The notes below the pieces were generated by a model. That model worked only from the letters and a program-made list of their open reading frames with translations. It had not been told where the DNA came from and ran no database searches. Positions 46,855-57,718 of a DNA stretch of 64,000 nucleotides are shown here, in pieces. The stretch covers positions 1,686,001 through 1,750,000 of the forward strand of contig JAOTOL010001568.1 of the NCBI GenBank assembly GCA_034440575.1. The letters are read 5' to 3'. Numbering within the stretch: position 1 is the first letter of the stretch; every line of letters starts with the position of its first letter. The position numbers and the translations under genes are program-made. The DNA is from Imbricaverruca yamaguchii. Lineage: Eukaryota > Arthropoda > Thecostraca > Neoverrucidae.

Positions 46855-48440
46855 CCCCCTGAAATTTGAGGAGGCCCCCAGGACGAAAAGGAGGCCCTTC
46901 AGGACGAAAAGGAGGCCCCCGGGACGAAAAGAAGGCTCCTATGAAGAAAAGGAGATTCTGCAAATTAGCGACCTCCAGGAGGAGGCCCATAATGTGAAAA
47001 CGAAGTCACCTAGGAGTGGGTAGGAGGTCGCAGAAATCAAGACAGTGCCGAACATTAACACGGAGGCCCCAGGACGAAAAGGAGGCCCCCAGGACGACAA
47101 AGAGACCTCCAGAACGAAAATAATACCTTCGAGACGGGCAAGAAGCCACCCAGGATTACACGAGAATGCTTATGATGGGTGGCAAGATATTCTTAATTTG
47201 GAAAACGAGGCCGCCAAGATAGAAGAGAAGGACCCTACAATAGAAAATAATGACAAGAGATATTTATCCGGACGCAAGAGACCTTCTTACCCCAAGACGG
47301 GTAAGAAGGTCCCCCTGGGAATGAGAGAAGGCCAATGAGACCAGCCAGATGAAGCCCACATTTTAGAAGACGAGTACCCTAGAAGAGAAGATTTAGGACT
47401 AGGACGCAAAAGCAACCTGCTAAGAGGATAATGGGTCTCGAAACACAGATGAGGAGGCCTCCAAGACGTGAAAGGAGTCCCATAACTTTAAAATAGAGTC
47501 ACCTAGTACAGGGTAGGAGGCCCCAGAAATCAAGAGATTGCCAAAAATTGGCACGGAGGCACCCATAATTGCAAAGGAGGCACCAATACGAAAAGAGCCC
47601 AGAAAATGAGAGGAGGCCCTAAGACGGAAAATAAAGCCAGTGGATATGAGATGAGGTTTCGGAGACCCAAATATAGGCACCAAAACGAGCAAGGTTCCAC
47701 CAAGATAGAAAAGGATGATCCAGAGACATGGCAGGAGGCACCTAATTCGGAAGAGGCCGACACAAGATTAGACATAAGACCCATGATGAACGAGGAGGCC
47801 CTACAATTGGAGAGAAAGGCCATTGGATAAGAGAGATAGCTCCGAGGCGGAAAAGAAGGCCCGCAGATGGCCTAAAAGGACCCCTGAAAATAACAAGGCT
47901 ACTGAGATAGGAAAGCTTGTGTATAACTTGAAAGAGGAGGAACCTGGGAGAGAAGAGAAGTCCATCAGGAGATAAGTTACCACCCTGAAGATGGGCGAAG
48001 TTCGAATCAAAACGCAGAGCAAGAGGTCCCCAAGACGTGAGAGGAGGCCCCTGATTTGAAGAAAAGGATTCTAGAAGATAAATGAGGGCCCTGCTGGACT
48101 CGAGAGTAGTCCCCAAGAAGGAGGTCTCCAGGATTGAATGAAGGCCCGAAGACCGGAAAGATTTCCAAGAAAATGAGAGGAGGCCCTTGAGATGGGAGTG
48201 GTAGCAGGTATGAAGCGGTTTGAGGTTTACAAAATTGAAGATTCCCTCAAGACTGGTAAGGCTTTGCCAGGATAAAGGAGGAGGCCCACGAGGCGTGGCA
48301 GGAGGCCCCTAATTTGGCAGCTAATGCCCCTGGGACATGAGAGGAAGCCCCATCCCATGGTAAAGGGCCCAGGATGTAAGAGAGGGCCCTTCAAGACGAG
48401 GGAGGAGGATATTGAATATGGAGGAGTGTAGGACATAAGA
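46855..48440. repeat. Degenerate purine-rich satellite, ~20-21-bp period
   Basis: The clearest monomers are GAGGCCCCCAGGACGAAAAG and close variants at about 46868-46935 and 47065-47100. They decay rightwards but keep the rhythm of AGGAGGCCC every 20-40 bp up to 48440. One strand is strongly enriched in A and G. A small related patch lies at 52170-52260. Confidence 0.8.
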
Positions 48441-48539
48441 CGTTGAAAACCGGTAAAGACGCTCTAGGAAATTGGACGACATACTTATGGCGCGAGATGA
48501 GGCCTAAAATTTGCAAGAAACCACTAAGAAATGGTATAA

Positions 48540-50277
48540 GTCGTGCCGGGGTGTTTCAAAATTACGATATGAACCCAAAAAATCCGGCCGGAGCCATTGA
48601 AAATCACGCTGAGCCTGGGTGTACCAAAAATGTACGACCGGACCATGAAAATCAATCTAGTGGCACGACGAGTTGTACCATTCCACAACAGTCTCGTTGG
48701 GACAAAACCAAATAAAGCCGGAGCAATGAACAACACTCCGGACATGGGTCCAACTCTGAAAAAAAACACGAAAAAACACAAAAACACTCCAACTTTGAGA
48801 CACAACAAGGACGCCAAAAAACCTCAAACGTTTTAGACCCAAAAAAGTGTCGAGGCAGTTAAAGCTCGCGCTAGGGATCCAAGCAAATGACGTCGAGGCC
48901 CAAAAGATCACATTGGACTATATAAAAACAATCGCGTCGCAGCCCTTGAAAATCACCCTGGAGGCCCAGAAGGGCGCACCGGGTCCTAAAAGTTGGAGTT
49001 GCTCCAAAAATCAATTCTTAACCGAAATGTCACTCTGGGACAAAAACATACTCCCTTAGTGGCCGCAGTGGCATATCAAAGGGGCAAATGCCCCCTCTAT
49101 CCTGAGTGGCCTAGGCTTCCGATAATCGTGTCGGGGCTCCAAAACTCGCGCTGGGGCCACCGAAATTCGCGTCGGTCCACCAGAATTCGCGCAGGGGTCT
49201 CCAAATAAGTACTTCGGAACCCCGAAAACTCGTTCCGAGGCTCGAAAACTTGCAATGAGAACCGCCAAAATCGCATTGGGTAACAGCTAAGTACAACGCT
49301 TCCCACAAACTCGAATCTGCCCACCAAAATATCGCGCTCGGGACCCACAATTCCCATCGGTAGTCCCGTCGAAGCTCCACAAAATTGACCTCTAGGCCCA
49401 TACGTAAGAACAGCGTGACCACAAAAACGGAATCGGTATCCGAAAAAAATACAGCTGGAGCCTTCCGAAATAAAAATGGATTCAATAAAATAAATGTCCG
49501 GTTCAAGAAAATGGCTCTGGAGCACCGAACATACTACCAGATGCCTTCACAAATTGCGTATGGCACTGAAAAACATACCGTATCTAAAAAAATAGAGGTG
49601 AGATGTAAAAACGTGGCGCCAGAGACCCGAAAAATCAGGCCGGGATTCGGACTTTGCAAAAAAAGAAAACAAATCCACAAAAATCGCGTTGAGCCCAGAA
49701 AACTGGCGTTGTGTCCCCGGAGTTACGCGCCTGGGCGCGATAAATCGTGCTGGGACTAAGAAGCCCCGCACCAAAGCCACAAAATCGTACTGGAGCATCA
49801 CAAATGTGCATCAGAAGCCTCAAATAAACACCACAGGAACTTAAGAGCACAACTGGGCCGACAATACAACGGTCTCTCCAAAACGCACAGTCTTCCAAAA
49901 AGTGACAGGGCCTTAACTCATGCGTTGCAGCCATAAATAAACATACCTGGACCTCTAAGAAATACACAAGAAGCTCTGAAGGCGTACAGAGGTCATAAGG
50001 ACGCACCAGGGCCTGAAATAGCTGGGGCAGGAAATGGCAACATGGTTCCACAACGAACGAAAGCACCGGGCGTTGAATGAAGACATCGGGATCTTCGAAA
50101 ACGCCCTGACACGTTAAAAAAAATCATCGGTGCCCAAAAAAAGATCATCGGTGCCCAACACACTAAAACGAGGAGGTGTTTCGAAAATGCATCAGGCCGC
50201 AGCGCAGAAAGACGCAGAGGGTCTAACAAAGAACACTGAGAAAGGGCCTCGGTTCGATAGCCATTCTGGGAGGATAG
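48540..50277. repeat. Degenerate ~20-bp satellite, long tract
   Basis: Same family as 18175-18975 (alternating CCAAAA.. and GAAAATC.. words with G/C-rich joints). The part 49434-50172 is repeated in inverted orientation at 50783-51517. Open frames of 70-140 residues across it are chance products of low stop density. Confidence 0.78.
49434..50172 (+). repeat. Inverted repeat, left arm (739 bp)
   Basis: Reads in parallel with the reverse complement of 50783-51517 along its whole length. Examples: AGCTGGAGCC, ATGGCTCTGGAGCAC, CCAGATGCCTTCACAAATTG, GAGCCCAGAAAACTGGCGTT, GTTGCAGCCATAAATAAACA. Substitutions and small indels are frequent, so the arms are old. Confidence 0.85.
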
Positions 50278-50373
50278 CAGCAAAGATATCAGTGGGCGCT
50301 ACATAACCAGTAGCAGTTGATGCGCCCTTAAGCCCAAATAATCAATCAATCAATCAATCAGCAAAGATATCAG
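50278..50373 (+). mobile_element. Miniature retroposon insertion 1 with 15-bp target-site duplication
   Basis: A 66-bp insert (50293-50358) is flanked by perfect direct repeats CAGCAAAGATATCAG at 50278-50292 and 50359-50373. The insert has a GGGCGC/GCGCCC stem (50294-50299 with 50322-50327), then CTTAAGCCCAAATAA and an (AATC)n tail. This is the signature of target-primed insertion by a LINE enzyme of a very short or severely 5'-truncated template. It lies in the spacer of the inverted repeat. Confidence 0.88.
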
Positions 50374-50782
50374 GTGCATGAAAGCTGAGCGGAATCTGCA
50401 TTTGACAACTACCAGAAAACGTGGGAGGTAGGGAATTAATGACCGGATTTAATTACTCGATTTTTCGCAGCGAACGCCCATACTAAGCGTTGAAGCATTC
50501 CAGCACGTCAAATATGGCGCAAGTCCATCATGTGCCAGCAATTGCCAAAACGCAGAACGCCTGGCGGAAACCGTAGCATCGCACGAAGTGTGGCAAATGC
50601 GTCGAATGCCAAAAATGAGTGTGCAGGTGCACGGACGTTGGCGTCGTGGCGACCGGATGATGTGCCTGAAATTGGAATGCCTGAAATTGGAATGCCTGAA
50701 ATTGGGAAATTTTATATTTCAAAGTAATGGGTAATATATTTTAAATTCAAATTAGGGGTTGAATACATATTCTAAAATCATG
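50374..50782. other. Spacer of the inverted repeat, no gene
   Basis: Contains a 15-bp triplet repeat (GAATGCCTGAAATTG at about 50665-50705). Nothing else recognised. Confidence 0.55.
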
Positions 50783-51517
50783 CTCGTTTTAGGGTTCTGT
50801 TGCTTTTTATGCACCGAGGATATTTTTACGTAGCGGGGTGTTTTCGAAGGTCCCGATGTGCTTATTTAGCTCCTGGTCCTTTTGCTCGATTTGGAACCAT
50901 TTTGCCTTTTGTGGTTTCAACCACTTTTTCAGACCCTTGTGCGTTAGCATGGTTCCTGCGTGCCTTGATAGCTTCTAGTGTATTTTTTAAGAACTCCATG
51001 TATGTTTATTTATGGCTGCAACGGATGTTTTAAGGCCCTGACGCTCTTTGGGAGATTGTATGCTTTAGGGCGTCAGTTGTATTTTCGGCCCCCGTTGTGC
51101 TCTTGAGGTCCCGCTGTTTATTTGGGGCTTCTAACGCACATTTGTGGGCCCTAGTTCGGCTTTGGGGCTTCGGTGCGATTTTTATGTGTCTCAGCCTGAC
51201 TTATCGCTCCCAGGCGCGTGGTTCCGGGTACCCAACGCCAGTTTTCTGGGCTCAATGCGATTTTCATGGGTCTTTTGTTATTTTTTGTTCTCTCAAGAAC
51301 CCAAATTCAGGCCCGACATTTCGAGACCCTGGCGCCATGTATTTCTATCCCATCTCGAGTTTTCGAGATTCGGTATGTTTTTCGGCCGCGTACACAATTT
51401 GTGAAGGCATCTGGTAATATGTTCTGTGCTCCAGAGCCATTTTACTGACCCTGACATTGATTTTTTGGGAATCCCTCCTTATTTCGGAGGGCTCCAGCTT
51501 GACATTTTCGAATACCC
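50783..51517 (-). repeat. Inverted repeat, right arm (735 bp)
   Basis: Reverse-complement partner of 49434-50172, and so a minus-strand copy of the degenerate ~20-bp satellite. The outer ends are the GGTATTCG/GGTATCCG match at 51511-51517 and the inner end is ACTAAAACGAG/CCTAAAACGAG. Confidence 0.85.
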
Positions 51518-52049
51518 ATCTGGTTGTTGTGGTATAGGTGCAATTTCAGCAGTGTGAGTTGATTTATCACGGGATACCAAAATAAAACCGTACAATTTGG
51601 TGGGGGAGTTAGGGTTGAAATCCGACGAATCAGGGAAGATAGTGGTAGATTAGGCCCCTCCACAGGGCAATTCCGTTGATCACTAATCATTTCATTTTGA
51701 TAGGTGTCCTTGGAGAAAATAATGGCCGAAATTCCAGGCGAGCGAATTTGTTCGTCAAGAATTTGTTATTTTAGCTTGACAGGTGCCTTGCAGCCAGCAC
51801 CAAATGTTAGAAAATCGTGAATTCCTAAGACTCCGATCAGCAAACCAATGTAACCCACTGCTTGTTGTCACCTTCGCGAAATTATCGTCATAGGAGTGGG
51901 AAATGATCGCTTTAGCTTTGCTTGGGGCATCAAGCTGGTGGTAACTTAGGTATTTGTCCACATATTACTTATTTATACCTTGGTATGGCCCAGTTTTCAG
52001 TGAGAAAAATGATTATTGCTATTGCGTCTTGAGTAAATAAAGCACCATG
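51518..52049. other. No recognisable gene
   Basis: AT-rich spacer between the inverted repeat and the second miniature retroposon. Confidence 0.5.
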
Positions 52050-52139
52050 CCAAGAACAAACAGTTGGGCGCTGTATGACCGAAGCAGTCGATGCGCCCCT
52101 AAGCCAAAATAACCAACCAACCAACCAAGAACGAACAGT
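52050..52139 (+). mobile_element. Miniature retroposon insertion 2 with 15-bp target-site duplication
   Basis: A 60-bp insert (52065-52124) is flanked by CCAAGAACAAACAGT (52050-52064) and CCAAGAACGAACAGT (52125-52139), one mismatch. The insert matches insertion 1: same start TGGGCGCT, AGCAGT.GATGCGCCC core, GGGCGC/GCGCCC stem (52066-52071 with 52093-52098), CTAAGCC.AAATAA, but its tail is (AACC)n, not (AATC)n. Confidence 0.87.
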
Positions 52140-52473
52140 ACATTAATATGAAATCATGTTCCCTATTCCCGAACCATACTAAGGGCCTAAAAGCAATAGG
52201 AGGCCCTGACACAATGGAGGCCCCTTTTCGTGGAGCAGGGGCCCCCTTTCGACCTTGCCCCTTGAAAGAATTTCGTGGCGACGCTACTGTCCTCGACCGA
52301 AGGCGCACCTCTAGTTACTTGGCGCTTTATGGAAATTCCTGGATCCGCCGATGAATAAAGATATGAAGTGAGGCGGAAGACTTTCCCAGTTGGCTAGACG
52401 GTCTTGATACACTTTTGTGTACTTACTCTTCCTCAAGATTATTGTATCGGTATTTCAAAGAGAACAAAAGTCC
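52140..52473. other. Fragment of the purine-rich satellite, otherwise no gene
   Basis: AGGAGGCCC and GGAGGCCCC words at 52198-52245 echo 46855-48440. The rest is unassigned. Confidence 0.5.
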
Positions 52474-52629
52474 GCACTGACACACAAACTCCACAAGATA
52501 GGCCTTCGCGGACACATGACATACTTCATTATCAATTTCTTCAGAGACAGGACCCTTAAGGTCCATTGCCGTCTCTCCGGTCAGATCCTCACTGGTTTTG
52601 AAACATCGCAGGATATGCCAAGTGCATAA
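52474..52629 (+). mobile_element. Reverse-transcriptase fragment of another LINE family
   Basis: The frame reads LTHKLHKIGLRGHMTYFI, INFFRDRTLKVHCRLSGQ, then ILTGFETSQDMPSA and a stop. This matches the stretch between domains A and B of I/Jockey-type reverse transcriptases (LHKIGLRG..F.. ..FL.DRTF.VR.G..LS......G.PQGS). Catalytic domains on both sides are absent or unreadable, so this is a short relic. It differs from the CR1-like copy at 42.9 kb. Confidence 0.65.
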
Positions 52630-53839
52630 AAAATATTACAATAAAACCAGGTGCTAGAGGATCACATGAATGACACCGCCTTGGTAGACCGGTCACTCGT
52701 TACACATTTTTTCCTCCCCTGGATCCACCCTTAACACGATTAGATTCAAAATGGACACTTCCGTGAGGAAATTAGTACGAGCAGTTGAATTCCAACTTAC
52801 GGTTATCTGAAGGGCAAACAAAATTACTGAAGGGCGGTTGTTTCTGAGTTTTTGCAAAAAAAAGTATGTCAGAAGTGTGTCGCTACTGTTCGCTAATGTT
52901 CGCTACTGAAACTGTCTCTGATATAGCTATGAAGTTCAAATTTCGGTAAGAAGTTCGAAAAGAAAGACAGGAGAAATCCTTGAATGTCACGCCCCTCTTA
53001 CAAACGGTTAGGACGCGGCGGGAGAAGAACCACAGGGGCGGAATCCTCCCTTCCCCTGCCTTTACCTGGATGGGGCTAAGCCGGCACCATGGATCCGCCG
53101 GCCCGCTGGCCAGCAGACGTAAAATACAGTTGTTTGTTCCTTCGTGAGTGCTCTTTTTTCAGCGATAGTGAGTGCTGGCATACTGTGTGTTCCTCGTGCG
53201 TGAAAAGTGGTTTGGTTTGTTTTTTATTTGCCTGCGTCGGGCATGTTCCTAGTTCTCGGGAGAGCACCTTACCATTTTTTGGGTGCCATTATGAATTATC
53301 ATGCAAGACACATATCGCGGGTCCATGCTTCGTTCTTGTCCCGGCGTACTCGGAGAGAACATTTGGCTCGGCGAGATTATATGCCATTCTCAGCTGAGTA
53401 TTTTAGGACGCTTCGAGAAGCGTGATTGGTCTCGTGTCAATGGTCTCGGAGACTGCAGAGGTCGAAACCGTACATGGTCATCTGAAACTTGTGGTCATTC
53501 GCAGAGAACTGTTGGACTTTCCATGGTCTTCGAGAAGCACTTCCGGTCTCACATGAGGAAAATGTCTCAAAACTGTTTCTGAGTGTAATTGTCGTTGCAC
53601 AATTTATTAGTTGCCGCTAAAGACGTGACATTTCGAGCTTCCGAAATTGCCGCCATGCAATTCACCAGATCCAGAATGCAAGAAAACATACTAAGCAGTT
53701 GTAGATAATTTTAAACGAAGATCATGTCATGCAATTCGACTTCCTAATGTTCTCCATAATAATCTGCACACTTCTGACTGAAGCCACTGTGAAGATATAG
53801 CTGGGCAAATCCACAGCAATGGCGGCCGGAAACCTTTGG
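52630..53839. other. No recognisable gene
   Basis: Includes a short 11-bp reiteration (TTCGCTACTG.. at 52880-52908). Frames of about 100 residues at 53089-53397 are not recognised. Confidence 0.45.
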
Positions 53840-54906
53840 AAGAAAATGGATGATGAGTTCAGCATATATTCTCATGGCAGCCGCAACTTGATAAAACTTC
53901 AGACCTGCATTATTACTCACGATGCCTCGATAGAATTACGCATGAATATGGAAAAAAACTGAATTGATCCATGACATAAATTCGCAAAATATAGCTTCTC
54001 ACTGCCAAAAAACTGCACTCATTCAAGACATTGAGTCCGAGAACTGACCTTTCGTGAGCAACGCAACCAACATGTTCTCAAGTCGTTTTTTTTTTCAGCG
54101 TCGCTCCGTTTCTGCTGGCTCGACAGTGAACTCCATCGAGTGTCCCAAACTATCAACTAGTCAATAGCCAACTAATATAATGTTGGTCGTCGACTGCTGT
54201 CTCGGTGAACACCATACCGAACGTGCCTTTTGACTACCTCCACCAGCATCAGATGAGGACGTTGACTGTATGCAGGAATCACTTCATATTCTTGTGAGTT
54301 GATCATTACCCCGCTGTTAGTGATTTACCACCATCCACGACAAAGTATGGTTGAAAAAAAAAAATAGCACGCAGCTCCAAGGCCATCATGGCGTTGGAAG
54401 GCTACGAAGGTAATGGTGGTAAATCACTAACAGCGGGGTAATGATCAACTCACAAGAATATGAAGTGATTCCTGCATACAGCCAACGTCCTCATCTGATG
54501 CTGGTGGAGGTAGTCAAAAGGCACGTTCGGTATGGTGTTCACCGAGACAGCAGTCGACGACCAACATTATATTAGTTGACTATTGACTAGTTGATAGTTT
54601 GGGACACCCGATAGAGTTCACTGTCGAGCCAGCAGAAACGGAGCGACGCTGAAAAAAAAAAACGAGTTGAGAACATGTTGGTTGCGTTGCTCACGAAAGG
54701 TCAGTTTTCTGACTCAATGTTTTGAATGAGTGCAGTTTTTTGGCAGTGAGAAGATATATTTTGCGAATTTATGTCATGGATCAATTAAGTTTTTCAATAT
54801 TCATGCGTAATTCTACCGAGGCATCGTGAGAAATAATGAAGGTCTCAAGTTTTATCAAGTTGCGGCTACCATGAGAATATATGCTGAACTCATCGTCCAT
54901 TTTCTT
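53840..54906. repeat. Long inverted repeat: 495-bp arms, 78-bp loop
   Basis: The left arm 53840-54334 and right arm 54413-54906 are reverse complements with few differences: scattered substitutions and small length changes in A/T runs. The spacer is 54335-54412. Arms start AAGAAAATGGATGATGAGTT at the outside and close on TGATTTACCACCAT at the inside. No target-site duplication or terminal motif seen at the outer ends. There is no coding frame specific to it. A transcript through here would fold into a near-perfect hairpin of nearly 500 bp, the form of long-hairpin small-RNA precursors or foldback elements. Confidence 0.93.
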
Positions 54907-55558
54907 GTCCTAGGCTCTGACAGTAAAGGGCCGCTGGTGTTTGCATACACCCATGCCCTGCAGTCTTCTGTGGTGGTTTGAGCCTCCTTCGTCACTAATG
55001 ACGCAGCAATAATTTGAAGGCAAGTGTAAATATGGACTGCGGAGTGAAGCACTTCTCCTTTCCGAGAGCATGCTTGGATCATTTTCGGATCGGCAGAAAG
55101 TAGATTCCTCCTGCGGATGTTTTCTGGACAGGAAGTCAAATGCGGTTGAGACATGGCCATAACAAACACGACCAGAGCATGCAGTCATCCAGCGCTCGAG
55201 TGTGTAGTTAGAGTTATGGGGAGTTGACGTCGAGTGGTTTCCTGGCAGTTTGGACACGGAGTCGCTAAGCTTCACGCGTCTCCGATGATGTTTTTGGAAT
55301 AGAAGCGCATCAGCATGACTGGGAAGAACATTGTTCGTTGCTACACTTCCTAGCAAGCCCAATTTATTTATTTTCGGTCAGATGTAGGTAATTTTCTTTG
55401 AGGTGCAAGCTTACCGCAATAAACGCACGGACAAGTGCTGAATACCAAATGACTGATCGTGTCTCCTGGGATCCGTCAGACGCCATTGTCATTTCCTTCG
55501 GCCGGAGTCGAACCTCTTTCGATGAGCACTGAGTGGGCGTGGCACGCTCCGCCGTACT
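54907..55558. other. Unassigned; one 150-residue minus-strand open frame
   Basis: The frame at 54910-55362 (minus) is open for 150 codons, but I recognise no domain, and the neighbouring frame is open too, so coding is unproven. Confidence 0.35.
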
Positions 55559-55812
55559 GCAGTGATTGACTTGTGTGGCAGTGGCTGACTTGTGTGGCAG
55601 TGGCTGACTTGTGTGGTAGTGGCTGAATTGTGTAGCAGTGGCTGACTTGTGTGGCAATGGCTGAATTGTGTAGCAGTGGCTGACTTGTGTGGCAGTGGCT
55701 GACTTGTGTGGTAGTGGCTGAATTGTGTAGCAGTGGCTGACTTGTGTGGCAATGGCTGAATTGTGTAGCAGTGGCTGACTTGTGTGGCAGTGGCTGACTT
55801 GTGTGGTAGTGG
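55559..55812. repeat. 21-bp minisatellite, about 12 copies
   Basis: The unit is GTGGCTGACTTGTGTGGCAGT, here split as GTGGCTGACTT and GTGTGGCAGT, with GAATT, GTAGC and GCAAT variants. Seven codons per unit keep frames open on the minus strand (..SHCHTSQPLPHKSAT..). Combinations of variants recur in blocks, suggesting amplification of multi-unit segments. Confidence 0.95.
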
Positions 55813-56882
55813 ACGACTTCGATCACGTCGAGGTGTTGACGGATTTTACAAGCATGTCACTGCATGCCGCTGCAAGTCCTTAGCGACGGAGGCCTGTCAC
55901 GTGGCTCGACGGAGACAAAAGTCTGCTAAAGCTCCCAGGTATGAGAAGGTGAGTGGACTTCGCCGTGGTGAGGCCCAGCGTGCTCTCCCTCCCTGGCGAA
56001 ATTAGAACCTACAAGAAGGCCGATATGATTTTGGTTCCGCGCCCAGAGCACCAGTCAGTTTACCCGTGCATCAGCTTAAGTGTTGGTGCGTTGCATTCGC
56101 GGCAAGAGTACGCATATATTCTGTGACTATGCAACTCTAGGAACAACTGATTTTCAACATCGGTTTTTCGCTGCAATACCATTGCATTGCAGCGTCCATG
56201 CTGGTCGATTGGCATGCGAATCATGCATAACATGCCTCATGAAAACAAGAGCGCAACGAGCGCAACGATCGACCAAGTATACATGATCGGCTGTTTTTGT
56301 TTTGCTCTTGGGTATACCTCCAAAATATTTTATTCCTCCGGGATAGAATCCGTGGGGTGTCCAACAAATGCTTAGTCATTCGAACGGCGTAGAACGGCAC
56401 ACTGGATAGTATCCTTCGCCCGAGTCATAGACTGTCGTAGATTATTTGTTGTCCAGACGGCAACGAATGCACGTAAGTCTGTGGATGACACATCGATATA
56501 ACGTGCTGGAAGGCAGTTATGCGATTTGTTCCGGCTTAGTTTGGCTGAAACTCCGCATTCCCATATTGGCCATACTGGACCGCGCCTGTAGGACTACCGC
56601 TACCCATACAGCTCTTTGTCGCGAACTTTGAGGAAAATGTTTGGACACAAGAAGGGTCCGGTGGTTGGCTGCTTTTTACATGTTTGGTCAGTCCTCTGGG
56701 AGCGCATGCAAGACTTGGAATGCCTTTCAATTGGAGCAGACGACACAGAAAGGGGACTCCAGTTATTGTTCTGCTGGACATCCAGTGTATTTCACAAAGG
56801 TAAAACTTACCTGAAATATAGGTGGCGCTTTTAGGCAAGAGGAGTCGGGCTGGAAAGGTCCGGCCTTCATCCAGGTGTCTTA
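55813..56882. other. No recognisable gene
   Basis: No named feature. The right end borders the TA-flanked element. Confidence 0.5.
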
Positions 56883-57716
56883 GCCCGTCCCGTCTCGGGG
56901 AGGGGGGTCTTCAACCGCCCCCTCAGGTTTTTTTTTCGCGGATAGCGGACGAATGGCGCGCTGGAGCGCGCCCAAATTTGGCATACCTTTTCCCACATCA
57001 ATTTGAATTCTTAAAATTAAAAATTCTTAGGTCAAGTCATCTAGGGTCAACGAGTTAGTCAAGGTCAAGTGAGGTCACCTCCAAAAAAGTCCAATCAGAC
57101 GTCACGCTTTAACGGATAAGATATTTTGATGAAACTTTCAGCGTTTGCTTATCTTTGCGGATGCAACAAAACGTACGAGTGGAATTTTTCATTTGTTTCG
57201 TTTTTGACTACATATAAATTTTGCGTATTTGCCAAATTGCAGTTCAAATACAGGATTCTGGCTAAAGTAAGCATTTTTTTAGGGCAAGTTGACTTCCAAC
57301 AACGTTTCTCGGTCTGCTCTACCCATTGGGAAAGGAAAATAAAAAACTTGAAAACTCAAAATTTTGAAATTGAAAAAAACACTTTTTTTTGGGGGGAGGG
57401 GGCAAATTATAGACCTGGTCGATTTCGCTGTCCTTTTCTCAATCCAAATAAATTTTTTCTCTCATATATCCCCAAAATGAACTCCCCAGAGTCAAAAACA
57501 TAATGTAAGTCGTGAAAAGTCGTGAAAATCTAGCCCCCTGGTGACGTCACTTTTGTGGGAAATTGTTTTAGAGGGTGGATCCGGACCCTACTCGTCCAGC
57601 GCTTTCCGATGACGCCTCTTTCGTTTTTGTGCGACGCTTAGTTTGGATTTTAGAGGGGTCTTCAACCCCCTCCCCGAGACGAGATGCGAGGATCTGACCG
57701 GAAAGACGGCGCGGGT
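56883..57716 (-). mobile_element. TA-flanked non-autonomous DNA element, copy 2
   Basis: 834 bp, reverse-complement relative of 22764-23572. The ends read GCCCGTCCCGTCT at 56883-56895 and, inward from 57716, ACCCGCGCCGTCT (10 of 13 match), with TA on both sides (56881-56882 and 57717-57718). Just inside both ends lie copies of CGTCTCGGGGAGGGGG and a GTTGAAGACCCC motif in opposite orientation, extending the terminal inversion. No transposase. Confidence 0.72.
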
Positions 57717-57718
57717 TA

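Noticed and set aside
54910..55362. 150-residue minus-strand open frame next to the long hairpin
   Set aside because: No recognisable motif, and the overlapping frame is open too; could not support it as a transposon protein.
55500..55515. Minus-strand GAGGTTCGACTCC, a perfect B-box word
   Set aside because: No A box at a suitable distance and no cloverleaf; the adjoining 21-bp array explains the rest.
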